Shown here: positions 8,901 to 17,960 of the stretch, one piece after another
Numbering within the stretch: position 1 is the stretch's first letter
Layout of the letters: each line of letters opens with the position of its first letter
Assembly: GCA_002483445.1 (NCBI GenBank)
Contig: DLHY01000103.1
Location: forward strand, 37,065 to 101,064
Direction of reading: 5' to 3'
Length of the DNA: 64,000 nucleotides
Source of the DNA: Blastocatellia bacterium UBA7656
Lineage (GTDB): Bacteria; Acidobacteriota; Blastocatellia; UBA7656
Translations under genes and position numbers: made by a program
The notes under the pieces: generated by a model
What the model was told of the DNA's origin: nothing
The model's database searches: none
What the model saw: the letters and a program-made list of their open reading frames with translations, nothing else

Positions 8901-11900
8901 CTATTTAACGACAAACCTGACGGGCGCGACCGTCGCTCGCGCTTCGGGGTTGTAATAATCATAAACGGTCGAAGGCGCATTCTGCGCGCGGATGCCGTAG
9001 CGAGGTTTGAATTTGAATTCGAACCTCGTTCCGCCCGCTCGCGGCCACAGATAAACTATCACCCGATCAGGCAGCACATCATATTGAGAGATATCCCAAC
9101 CCGATTGCGTCATCGCCAGATCGAGCGAAGCGCGATCAACATCCGCTCCCGGAGGAAGCCCCACTTCGGCCAGCATCATTCCATAACCATGAAAACCTAT
9201 GCGCCCAGCTTCGACGCGACAAGTGATTTCATCTCCCGCTCGCGCTTCCGTTTTGTCGAAATTCACTTTGAGCCTCAACGCGCCGCTCGATTCCATTTTC
9301 ACAGATGTATCGTTCGCTCTCACCCACGGCGCGTAGTGCATCGTGACGAGTTGCGCCGTTGCAGCCATCGAGCCTGCGCCGCGTTTTATCTCGACGCGAT
9401 TCGCTCCAGTCTGCAAGAAACTCGAAAGATCGATCATCACAGGCCCGGTCAACTCGCGGCCCGTGGGCAAAGCGACCAACCCGGCGCGGCGACCGTTGAC
9501 GAAAATTTCAGCCTGACCCGATGAGGCGAAACTTCGAGCGTCCTGTTTCAAAAGCATCGCCAGCATAGCGTCCAGCACATTGACTGTTGCCTGCGTCGAA
9601 TACCACACGCCGTATCGATCCTTGTTTCGAATCAGAAACAACAGGCCGCGAGACGCGAGATCGTCTTTCACATCTGCCGCGAGAGCCTGCACCGCGAGCG
9701 CGCTCGTTTCGATCCTCCCCGTCTGACCCCAGCCGTAAAATGGCGTGTTCGCTTCGAGCGACCAGTAAGCCGCGCCGTTTTCATCTCGCGCCGCGGCGCG
9801 GATTTTCTCTCTCGCCTTCGCCGCCTTCTCTTTCGCGCCTGCATCTTCTGCGGCCAAAGCGAGCGAAGCCATCAGATAAGGCTCATCTGTTTCATCAATG
9901 CGCTTTGCGAGATAATCCAGTGCGAGTCTCGTCGCAGCCGCCGTCTTCGTTTTATCGCGCGACCGGGCAAGCGCGCGAGTCGCACAGGCAGTGACGAGCG
10001 CAGTCAGGCGATTATCTTCGCTCTTGTTCCATGATCGAAAAACCCATCGCCCGTCGCTTTGCCGTTTGATGAGCCAGTCGCGCGCCTTCTGTAAAACCTC
10101 TTCATCGACCTGAATGAATTCGGAAATGTCTTCCAGAAATCGCAGCGCGTAGGCGGTCAACGCCGCGTCCGAATCGCCCCGACCCCAGTAAGAAAACCCG
10201 CCGTCTTCGCTTTGATAACCGATCAGCCTTTCATAACCGGCCTGCGCATAACGCAACGCTTTCTGAGCGACAGCGGGAACCTCTTCGCCCTGTTGCTTAT
10301 AGTAGCGAAGCGCCAGCACGCTCGGATAGGCGGATGAGATTGTCTGCTCCGCGCAGCCGTAGGGCCGCTCCATTATCGCTTCGATGCCTTCGATGATGTG
10401 CGCGAGCAGGTTCGGATAGATTCTCAACTCGCCTTCGACGGAACCTTTGATCGCGCCTTCAGGCACATCGAGATCGAACGCCGCGACGTCGTTGAAAATT
10501 TTGCTCGCAGTCTGAATTATCTCTTCGCCGTTGGGTCGCACGCTGATCTTTTTTTCAATCGCGTCGCTCATCTCCGTGCCGTAGCCTGTGACTCGCTGGC
10601 GGCCTTCTTTCACCGGGGCGACAGCGCGAAACTCGAAGACTTCACGATTGGTGTCGCGCGCTCCGACCGCAGAGCGACGCCTTGCAGAGCCAAGCAGCGT
10701 GAACCAGCTTTCGGGTTTGATTTCTGTCTCAACCGTCTGCGCCCGGTCGAGGTAATTTCTCAACACGACGGGCAGCGCGATTTCATCGCCTTCCGTGAGA
10801 GAGCGCGGCGGATCGTGATCGATGAAGAAAGGTTGAAACGCGCGAATCTCCCGCTCAAGAGTGGCCACCTGACCATCGAGAGTAGAAGCGACGACGGCCA
10901 TCTTCCATGTGGTGATGTTGTCGGCAAGTTTGAACTTTATCTGCGCGCGTCCTTGTGAATCGGTTTCAATCTCAGGCTGCCAGAGTAGCGTTTCGGGAAA
11001 ATACTCTCTCAGTCGCGGAGTCGCGATTTGCGCGCGCACATTGACGCGCTCAAGCGACAGGCCGGATTTCGTCACAAGGTTGAGATGCGCGCCCGCCCTT
11101 GTCGGCAATTCATCGATCCTCCTCGCGCTGATTTGCGCAGATTCAGTCATCACTTCTGACGGGCCTGCGGAAACCGTTACTGTTTCAACGCGACCACCGG
11201 GATAGAGAGTCGCATCGACTTTCGTGATATCGAAAGAAGAGACCGACACCTCGCTATAGATTGTTTTCTTGAACCCGCTGGCTTCGAATGTCAATTCGTA
11301 AGTCCCCGTCGGCAGATCCCAGAAAGCGAATTCGCCTTTGTCATCGTTTTTTGTTTCATAGATCAACTGCGATGACAGGTGAGTCGCTTTCACTGAAGCG
11401 CCGTTGATGATCGCGCCATTCTGGTCAGTGACCGTGCCGGTGATCGCGCCGTTGAGATCTGTGAAAGCGAATTCAGAGTCGGGCAATGTCGGGCTGTCGT
11501 GGGCTGATTGTTCTGCGACGATGCGCGAAAAAATCGCCGCGTTGAAATCGTCCGCAGTGTCTTCCTTTCCGTCGGGGCCGTAGCTTCTTAGTGTCACGAA
11601 ATTTATCTGCCTTGTGACCGGCACGACTTCCGCGCGATGCTCGGGCTGGCTTCCATAAATGGCGTAGGATTGCAGAGTCACCCGATCCGCATAGCTCGCT
11701 TCGGTTTTGAATGTCGCACAGAAGCGATTGCCCCACGGGTCGCGCAGATCGTCGAAATTCACGCTTGCGATTCGCAGAGCTTCGCCCATCTCCCATTCGT
11801 TTTGCGGAAAGCGCGATCTGGATTTGAAGAAACCCGCCAGCGCAGCATCGATGCGCGCTCGCGACTCGGCGAAATAATCTATGCGCGAAGTCCAGATTGT

Positions 11901-14780
11901 GAAATCGTCCCGCCCATCGAAGCGACCGTTCGGCCCGCCGCTCACAAATTTCACCGTGAAGTTTACCCCTTCTATTCCAAACTCGATTCGATAGGGCTTG
12001 CCCCATCGGTCGCGGAGTTCATCAAGGTTCAAACCTTCGCGCCTCAATTCGCTTCCGAGCGTCGCTGTGTCGCGAATGTACATCTGGGTGCGCGAATGAT
12101 AGCCCACGACTGCGCGATCAATCTTTTCTCCCTGCGACATGAAGTAAGGCCATCTTATTTCCCCCATTACGGCGAAATCATCCCCTGTGTCGAATCGTTT
12201 GTCCGGCCCCGCGCTCGCCATCAGCATCGCATCATAGATTGTCTGAATAGAAAACTCCGCTCGATAACGGGTACCCCACGGATCGCGCATACTGTCGAAA
12301 TCAATACCTGCCTGGGCAAGTATTCGCTTCAATGAAGAGAGGTCTGTAGGATGCTCGTTGCTGTTATTGTACCGCGGGTCGAGCGTCGCCCTCACGCGGA
12401 GCATCTGCCAGAAGAGCATACCGGAAAACACCTTGTGGACTTGTGTTTCGTATTCTTCCGCCCCGAAAACATTCAGCCACCCGCCTGATCTGTTATTGAG
12501 CAGAACTTCCGCGACCATTTCCAGCCCTTCGGGCAGCGGCTTTGTGAGATCAAGTCTTTCGATGTCTTGTTTTCTCACCTCTCCGAATCGTTCGTCCTCG
12601 TCGCGAATCTGATCAAGAAATCCGCCGCCATAGCCGAACTGCTGGTCTGCGCGGGCGCGCTCTTCAACGGCTTTGTCATAGACGACCACACCCACCGCGC
12701 TCGCGCCTTTCGCTCCGCGCACCATCAGATTCACGCTTGCCTCTTCGCTGGGGCGATACTCTTTTCCGCTGCTGGCTTCCAGCTTCAACTCGCGGCCCGC
12801 CGGGTAAAGCACCGTCCGCGAGCCTTCGATTTCAGACTCGCCCGGATCGATCAGGTAAGCCGTGATCGAAATCTCGCCCTCGAATTCTTTTCTGTAGGGG
12901 AATGAGACGGTCGCTCGCCCCCGGCTGAGTCGCGCTACCCGCGACGCGATGCTGCGGTAGCCGCGCGACAATTCGACGAACAGAGCGCCCGTCTGCGCGC
13001 TCGAAGTTATTTCAGCCGTTACCTGCTCGCCTGCCCGATAAAGTGTCCTGCCCGTCTCGACACGAATCACCGGGCGGTCGTTGTAAGACCACGAGTCTTT
13101 CTTCTCGCTTCCCCTGCGCCCCTCGCGGTCGCGGGCGATCAGTTCAAATTCAGGCTCTGAATTCACTCTCAGATTACTCACCTTCGCCAGACCATATCGA
13201 TTTGTTTTGACCTTCCTCATCAACTCGCCGCGTGATTCGCTCATCTTCTCATCCGACTTTGATTCGACCGATTGACGAATTTCAACATCGCACTGAGCGG
13301 GCGAACCGTCAGCGTAGAAAGTCGAGACATAAAACTGCATCGGAAGCCCTTCGGTCTGATGGTTGTTCGCTTCGATGACATAAACGTGAATAGGATTTTT
13401 GGTGACGCGGATATCGAGCAGTCGCCGCTCCGTCCTTCCTGTCGTCAGATCGGTGACATAAGCGGCATAGCTCACATCCCGCATCCGCTCGTAATCTCTA
13501 TCGGCGAGATCGCTGTGATTTTCTTCGAGGTTGATCTTTGCAATGAAGCGGCCCGATTGATCCAACTGGCCTTCGTAGTGATCGCCTTCTTCGACTTCCC
13601 ATTTCTGCTCGCGGTAATTCCACTCGCGGTCGCTTTCTCGAACCACTCGCACGCGCCCGCTTTTGACCGGCTCGCCGAACAGGTAATCGGCGCGCACTTC
13701 GACCTCGGCGTTTTGCCCCGGCAGGTAATAAGGGCGATCCGCTTTCGCGCTCACCGCGAAGTTGGGCAGATCGTAGCGGCTGATCTTGATGATCTGCCGG
13801 CTTCTCAATTCCCTGTACTTTCCTTCGCCCCCCTCGACATCGATGACGTACTGGCCTAATCGCGCCGTTTGAGGGATCGGCCAGTCGAAACTCGCTATGC
13901 CGAATCGCGATGTCCTGAGCGTTGCGCGAAAGAGCATCGTATTTTCAGGGTCAGAGATTTTGACAATCAACAGCGCATCTGCAATGGCTCGCTTCGACGT
14001 GACATCACGGGCAAGCAATCGGGCGCGCAGCATCTGTCCGGGCTGATAGATGGGCTTGTCCGGGCTTACGATAATCCAAGCCTGATGATCGATTGATACA
14101 TCGTCGGTCGCCGTCTGAGACATGCCGCCCCGACTGCCCGCGACTTCGATTTCAATCTCGCTTGATGCAATTTCTCTCGGCAGGCGGAATTCAAAAATCG
14201 CATAGCCGTTTTTGTCGGTCACAGTTGATGCTCTGAGCGGCTCAGTGTCGTCATCAATCTTCACCTGGGCATCTACCGCGACGCCTTTGACCGGATGAAG
14301 TTTTACGGGATGGACGGCGTGGGCGACGACGCGATAAATCTCTCCTTCGACAGGAACGAGCGACGAGAGGACTTTCAATTCGAACAGATCGTGCATGATT
14401 TCCGAAAGCGAGACGATGCCTTCCAGAGAATCTATGCGATAGCGCAAGCGATACCAGAGAAATTCTTTTCGCTCGGCGTGACCGATGGTTGAAAGGGAAA
14501 GGCTCGCGGCTACCTTATTTGCGCCCGGAGTCAAAGAAACATCGCGCTCAGACTCAGCGCGCGTTTGGTCTTTCGGATCGACAAGCTCAAGGCGTATCCG
14601 GGCATTGACAGTTTTACCGGAAACATTTTCAACCGCCAGCGAGATTTCTATGTTTTCAGGTTGAATCGAAGCTCGTGTTTCAGCTTCATTGATCTTTAGC
14701 GAGATGCCGGACGCAGAGAGCGCCCAGGGAAGAGCAACCAGTGAAAAAAGCAAAAGAAAAACCCATGCCATGCGCCGCAT
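8901..14780 (-). CDS. A2M-2: alpha-2-macroglobulin with an expanded chimeric bait region
   Basis: A 1959-residue exported protein. The start at 14780 is chosen because a GGAGGA ribosome binding site lies 6 bp upstream; an earlier ATG at 14798 overlaps that site. A signal peptide (MRRMAWVFLLLFSL..) is followed by an MG2-type domain at about 230-330 (SPDKPIYQPGQ) and a bait-region domain at about 565-720. Then come some 530 residues where the bait should be: three repeats with DPWGTRY (833), DRWGKPY (924) and DPWGNRF (1014), each followed by a GPD/GPN..DDF acidic turn. These resemble the C-terminal part of the pseudopilin GspG. A carboxypeptidase-regulatory-like beta-sandwich (about 1105-1185) and a TonB-plug-like piece (RRIDELPT, about 1220) follow. 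The A2M domain (LLWQPEIETDSQG, about 1257) and thioester motif YGCAEQ (Cys1476) are intact. Confidence 0.85.
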   Translation of the reverse strand: MRRMAWVFLLLFSLVALPWALSASGISLKINEAETRASIQPENIEISLAVENVSGKTVNARIRLELVDPKDQTRAESERDVSLTPGANKVAASLSLSTIGHAERKEFLWYRLRYRIDSLEGIVSLSEIMHDLFELKVLSSLVPVEGEIYRVVAHAVHPVKLHPVKGVAVDAQVKIDDDTEPLRASTVTDKNGYAIFEFRLPREIASSEIEIEVAGSRGGMSQTATDDVSIDHQAWIIVSPDKPIYQPGQMLRARLLARDVTSKRAIADALLIVKISDPENTMLFRATLRTSRFGIASFDWPIPQTARLGQYVIDVEGGEGKYRELRSRQIIKISRYDLPNFAVSAKADRPYYLPGQNAEVEVRADYLFGEPVKSGRVRVVRESDREWNYREQKWEVEEGDHYEGQLDQSGRFIAKINLEENHSDLADRDYERMRDVSYAAYVTDLTTGRTERRLLDIRVTKNPIHVYVIEANNHQTEGLPMQFYVSTFYADGSPAQCDVEIRQSVESKSDEKMSESRGELMRKVKTNRYGLAKVSNLRVNSEPEFELIARDREGRRGSEKKDSWSYNDRPVIRVETGRTLYRAGEQVTAEITSSAQTGALFVELSRGYRSIASRVARLSRGRATVSFPYRKEFEGEISITAYLIDPGESEIEGSRTVLYPAGRELKLEASSGKEYRPSEEASVNLMVRGAKGASAVGVVVYDKAVEERARADQQFGYGGGFLDQIRDEDERFGEVRKQDIERLDLTKPLPEGLEMVAEVLLNNRSGGWLNVFGAEEYETQVHKVFSGMLFWQMLRVRATLDPRYNNSNEHPTDLSSLKRILAQAGIDFDSMRDPWGTRYRAEFSIQTIYDAMLMASAGPDKRFDTGDDFAVMGEIRWPYFMSQGEKIDRAVVGYHSRTQMYIRDTATLGSELRREGLNLDELRDRWGKPYRIEFGIEGVNFTVKFVSGGPNGRFDGRDDFTIWTSRIDYFAESRARIDAALAGFFKSRSRFPQNEWEMGEALRIASVNFDDLRDPWGNRFCATFKTEASYADRVTLQSYAIYGSQPEHRAEVVPVTRQINFVTLRSYGPDGKEDTADDFNAAIFSRIVAEQSAHDSPTLPDSEFAFTDLNGAITGTVTDQNGAIINGASVKATHLSSQLIYETKNDDKGEFAFWDLPTGTYELTFEASGFKKTIYSEVSVSSFDITKVDATLYPGGRVETVTVSAGPSEVMTESAQISARRIDELPTRAGAHLNLVTKSGLSLERVNVRAQIATPRLREYFPETLLWQPEIETDSQGRAQIKFKLADNITTWKMAVVASTLDGQVATLEREIRAFQPFFIDHDPPRSLTEGDEIALPVVLRNYLDRAQTVETEIKPESWFTLLGSARRRSAVGARDTNREVFEFRAVAPVKEGRQRVTGYGTEMSDAIEKKISVRPNGEEIIQTASKIFNDVAAFDLDVPEGAIKGSVEGELRIYPNLLAHIIEGIEAIMERPYGCAEQTISSAYPSVLALRYYKQQGEEVPAVAQKALRYAQAGYERLIGYQSEDGGFSYWGRGDSDAALTAYALRFLEDISEFIQVDEEVLQKARDWLIKRQSDGRWVFRSWNKSEDNRLTALVTACATRALARSRDKTKTAAATRLALDYLAKRIDETDEPYLMASLALAAEDAGAKEKAAKAREKIRAAARDENGAAYWSLEANTPFYGWGQTGRIETSALAVQALAADVKDDLASRGLLFLIRNKDRYGVWYSTQATVNVLDAMLAMLLKQDARSFASSGQAEIFVNGRRAGLVALPTGRELTGPVMIDLSSFLQTGANRVEIKRGAGSMAATAQLVTMHYAPWVRANDTSVKMESSGALRLKVNFDKTEARAGDEITCRVEAGRIGFHGYGMMLAEVGLPPGADVDRASLDLAMTQSGWDISQYDVLPDRVIVYLWPRAGGTRFEFKFKPRYGIRAQNAPSTVYDYYNPEARATVAPVRFVVK

Positions 14781-15165
14781 GATATCCTCCTCAACCATTG
14801 GTGGTCGGAGTAGGGAACAGGGAACAGGGGACAGGGGACAGGTGGGAAATCTCCGGGTCTGTAACCTGTTCCCTGTTCCCTGTCACCTCCTGTCTTCTGA
14901 CTTCTGTTTTTATAAAATCTATTTTGCTGATCAGACGGGCTGGTTTGACTTCGTTTCGCGGAGAGAATGAATGAAAGATGCACCCTTGCGCAGAAGTTTC
15001 AACAGAGATCGGGCAAATGTAGAGCAGGCTGCCAGCCTGCTGATTTCCCGTTTTGATACTTTCGGGGAGCGCGATCTGCCAGATCGCGCCATCGAAAAGA
15101 TTCGTTTGAAAATGCGAAGCGAAATGAAAGCGCGGCGGTGTGATGCCGCCGCGCTGTTTCGAAAC
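14781..15165. repeat. Intergenic repeats upstream of A2M-2
   Basis: This 385-bp gap has no gene. It contains a heptamer repeat (words of AGGGAAC type) at 14811-14888 arranged head to head so that it folds back, followed by a short TTCTGAC repeat. Two perfect palindromes follow, AGCAGGCTGCCAGCCTGCT at 15023-15041 and a GCGATCTGCCAGATCGC core at 15069-15089. The GCTGCCAGC palindrome recurs twice upstream of the PQQ propeller gene near 62.2 kb. Confidence 0.7.
15129..15155 (-). terminator. Terminator of the subtilisin gene
   Basis: A 10-bp GC-only stem (15129-15138 with 15146-15155, loop of 7), placed 11 bp beyond the stop codon of the minus-strand subtilisin gene and followed in that direction by CTTTCATTTC. 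Confidence 0.6.
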
Positions 15166-16806
15166 TCAGTTTCGCGTGAAGAGGAAGGCTTCCGATCTCT
15201 TGCCCGTCACGGTATCGAACACTGTGACGGGCACCTGAACGCCCGCCGGAAAGACTGTCTTCACATTCGCCTTGCCGACATTGGCGCTCATCCTCGTGAT
15301 CGAATCGTTGCCGAGCCGGGTCGAATTGTCATACTTCATCCCCGCGAGCGCCGCGCCGTTTACTTCGATGACCGAAGAGCCGCTCATAAAATTCAGTCCT
15401 TCGACGTTGACGCCTTTCTTGGTCGTCTTCACCGAAGCGATCAGCGGATCGTCCGGCGGAGGCGGCGTGTTAGTGAGCGCGCCATAAGCGTTTGCGCGAC
15501 CCGATGCCGATACCTTGCCTATGAGCGCGAGCGACGGCTGCGCAGTTTTGATGATTCGCTCCTTGATCTGAGATGGACTGAGTCGCGACGAGTCTGCCGC
15601 AAGCAGCGCAGCTATGCCTGAAACGTGCGGGGTCGCCATCGAGGTGCCGCTCATATAACCGTAGCTGTCATCGGGAAGCGCGCTGAGAATCAGCACTCCG
15701 GGCGCGGCCACGCTCACAGTCGAGCGACCATAGTTTGAAGACGCGGCCAGTCGGTCGGCGCTGTCTACGGACGCAACGGACATCAGCGATGGAATATCGG
15801 TCCACGACGGCGGATAGAGCCTGGTTTGATCGAGATCATCGCCCACGCTGTCCGCGCCGCCGTTTGCAGCGGCGCACACGAAAAGGATTCCTGCGTTGCC
15901 TGCCGCGCTGATGGCATCGCGCAGAGCTTTCGTCTCGCCCGCCGCGTACCAGCTTGCGTTGATGACGCGGACGTTGGTTCCGCGCTTCTTCTGATCGATG
16001 ACGTAATTGATCGCTTTGACGGCTCCATCAATCGAACTTGGGCCGCTGTCGACGAACTTCAATGCCATGATCTTGGCTTTCCACGCCACGCCCGAAACTC
16101 CCACTCCGTTGTTGCCCGCAGCGGCAATCGTTCCCGCAACGTGCGTTCCGTGTCGATCAGCCGTCGCGCTCGTGAAGACCCGATTGTTGTTCGAGTAGAA
16201 ATTCCATCCGTTGATATCGTCAACGTAACCGTTGCCGTCATCATCTTTGCCGTTCGAAGTCTCGCGCGGGTTGACCCAGGCGTTAGGCTTGAGGTCTGCG
16301 TGCGAAAGATCGATTCCGGTATCGATGACGGCGACGACGACATTATCCGCGCCCGTTGTGATATCCCACGCGCGGGGCGCGTTGATGTCCACGCCTGCGC
16401 GCGAGGTGTTATGCAATCCCCACATCTGATAGAACATCGGATCGTTGGGCATGGTATCCGCCGTGTAGCAGTAATAATTCGGCTCGGCGTATTCCACTCG
16501 CGGGTCTCGTTCGGCTTCGGCAATCGCTTCTTCGACCGACATCGCGCCGCCTAATCTGAGCAGTCCGATCTCGCCTGAATCTGCGGATGAAAGTTTTTCT
16601 ACCGACTCTGCGCGAATGGAAAGAATCTGATCAAAAACCTGTCCGAGTTTCACATCCTCTATCGATTCCGATTTCAGTTTGACGATTATCTGATCAGGCG
16701 CATAGAGCGGCTGCGGTTGATCATCCTGAGAGTTCATCCGTGCGCGTCGTGCGGGGATGAGCGATATTGCGGCGAGAATCAGCAACAGCGAAAGGAATTT
16801 CTTCAT
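15166..16806 (-). CDS. Secreted subtilisin-like serine protease (S8)
   Basis: A 546-residue protein. A hydrophobic signal segment (MKKFLSLLLILAAISLIPA) is followed by an I9-like propeptide (about 38-110, ending VEYAEPNY), then the S8 catalytic domain with Asp162 (AVIDTGID), His219 (RHGTHVAGT), oxyanion Asn315 and Ser389 (SGTSMATPHVSG). An acidic insert, DDDGNGYVDD (188-197), looks like a calcium loop. The last 100 residues form an IPT/TIG-like beta domain (VEGLNFMSGSSVIEVNG). A GGAGC ribosome binding site lies upstream. It sits between two A2M genes on the same strand. Proteases beside protease traps may be physiological partners or self-targets; this is inference. Confidence 0.9.
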   Translation of the reverse strand: MKKFLSLLLILAAISLIPARRARMNSQDDQPQPLYAPDQIIVKLKSESIEDVKLGQVFDQILSIRAESVEKLSSADSGEIGLLRLGGAMSVEEAIAEAERDPRVEYAEPNYYCYTADTMPNDPMFYQMWGLHNTSRAGVDINAPRAWDITTGADNVVVAVIDTGIDLSHADLKPNAWVNPRETSNGKDDDGNGYVDDINGWNFYSNNNRVFTSATADRHGTHVAGTIAAAGNNGVGVSGVAWKAKIMALKFVDSGPSSIDGAVKAINYVIDQKKRGTNVRVINASWYAAGETKALRDAISAAGNAGILFVCAAANGGADSVGDDLDQTRLYPPSWTDIPSLMSVASVDSADRLAASSNYGRSTVSVAAPGVLILSALPDDSYGYMSGTSMATPHVSGIAALLAADSSRLSPSQIKERIIKTAQPSLALIGKVSASGRANAYGALTNTPPPPDDPLIASVKTTKKGVNVEGLNFMSGSSVIEVNGAALAGMKYDNSTRLGNDSITRMSANVGKANVKTVFPAGVQVPVTVFDTVTGKRSEAFLFTRN

Positions 16807-17223
16807 GGCATAGCTCCGCTAATCGGTCTTGCCTTGCATTCTCTCCGTTGGGCAATCACGGAGAACTATTCAGGCAGACCTGTTCTTCAGACAAGAACAC
16901 ACATGTCTTTGTCGTTCAGGAAATGTTTAACCGGGAAACCTGCGCTCGTAGAGAGGGCAATCAGCGGGCCAGAGTTAAGTGCTGTATTTTCATAAGCGGC
17001 GCTTGGAGGATGAGGAAGTAATCTACAAAAGAGCGCGGGTCAGCATGTGGGAGCAAGCCGCATCAATCCTCCGTCTTCAATTTCACGCTGCCGTAATTTT
17101 CTTTCAGTTGAAATATCCATGCTGCGCGAGCGTGACGCCGATGCCTTTGTCACAAGCATTAATGAAAAGGCACGCGGGTTGCCACTGTCTCAGCAGGATA
17201 TCAAACTCAATGGAGAAAATTTC
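16807..17223. other. Divergent intergenic region (417 bp)
   Basis: The gap lies between the subtilisin gene and the beta-barrel gene, which are transcribed away from each other, so it should hold both promoters. A 7-bp inverted repeat (TCTCCGT at 16842 with ACGGAGA at 16858) lies 36 bp before the subtilisin start and could be an operator. I see no convincing -35/-10 pair and no coding sequence. An upstream ATG in frame with the barrel gene begins at 17047, but its extension has no signal peptide. Confidence 0.4.
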
Positions 17224-17796
17224 ATGAAGAAAAAAAGTCTGTCAGTCGCGCTGATCGCAATAGCGTTGATGTTTTTCAGCCGCGAGGCCGAGGCTCAGTC
17301 GAAGGAGAAGACGCCGAAAGTCGAAGTCGGAGTCCACTTCATCTCTCTTTACCTGCATGATTTCGGCGAAGGCCCTGGCGGTGCAGGTCTCAGATTCACC
17401 TATAACATAAACGATCAGGTTTCGCTCGAAGCCGAGGCCAATCATTTTCCCGAAAATCCCAGCGGCAATTTCGGCGAATCTCTTGCGCTTGTGGGCCTGA
17501 AAGTGGGAAAGCGAAATGATACGTTCGGCGTGTTCGGCAAAGTGAAACCGGGCGTGATTCGCTTCGACGGAGATTTCTTTTCACACCTCCTCGACAAACA
17601 CACTTTCCTTGCCGTCAATGTGAGCGGCGCGCTGGAGTATTACCCGACGCGCCACATCGTTCTGCGTTTCGAACTCGGCGATACGATCATCGCCTACCAG
17701 GGAGCCAGATATAATTCAGTCTCCAGTCCTGGAATAGTCAAACTCGGCACGAGCCACAATCTTCAGACGACCATCGGCCTGGGCGTTCGATTCTGA
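17224..17796 (+). CDS. Small outer-membrane beta-barrel protein
   Basis: A 190-residue protein starting at MKKKSLSVALIAIALMFFSREAEAQ, a clean signal peptide cleaved after AEAQ; a GGAG ribosome binding site is about 9 bp upstream. The mature part alternates polar and hydrophobic residues in short strands (VEVGVHFISLYL, AGLRFTYNI, VSLEAEANHF, GLKVGKR, GVFGKVKPGVI, LEYYPTRHIVLRFELGD) and ends in TTIGLGVRF. A terminal aromatic residue is the usual outer-membrane insertion signal. The size suggests an 8-stranded barrel of the OmpA/OmpX type. It is transcribed against the A2M genes around it. Role unknown. Confidence 0.75.
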   Translation: MKKKSLSVALIAIALMFFSREAEAQSKEKTPKVEVGVHFISLYLHDFGEGPGGAGLRFTYNINDQVSLEAEANHFPENPSGNFGESLALVGLKVGKRNDTFGVFGKVKPGVIRFDGDFFSHLLDKHTFLAVNVSGALEYYPTRHIVLRFELGDTIIAYQGARYNSVSSPGIVKLGTSHNLQTTIGLGVRF

Positions 17797-17850
17797 CGCG
17801 ATGGTTCAACAAAGTCATTCAATGCTTCGAAAACGAAATGGGGAGTTCAA

Positions 17851-17953
17851 ACCACAGATGAACACCGATGGACACAGATAGAGAAAAATCTAAAGCTCGC
17901 TCAGAATTTTCTCTTTTCATTTTATCCGTGTTTATCTGTGTTCATCTGTGGTT
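17851..17953. repeat. ACCACAGATG palindromic repeat, copy 1
   Basis: A 103-bp fold-back element. The left arm has tandem 10-bp words (ACCACAGATG AACACCGATG GACACAGATA) and the right arm their inverse (TTATCTGTGTTCATCTGTGG), with an AT-rich middle. A closely similar copy lies at 35840-35942. It fills the gap between the convergent barrel and A2M-3 genes, so it may end transcription from both sides. Confidence 0.8.
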
Positions 17954-17960
17954 CCTTTCT

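Noticed and set aside
11540..12310. Reading the acidic GPD..DDF turns of A2M-2 as EF-hands or thrombospondin type 3 repeats.
   Set aside because: The spacing does not fit either class, and the DPWG motif before each turn points to the GspG-type fold instead.
14971..15621. A plus-strand frame of 216 codons before and over the subtilisin 3' end.
   Set aside because: It translates palindromic repeats and the antisense of the subtilisin; no family features.
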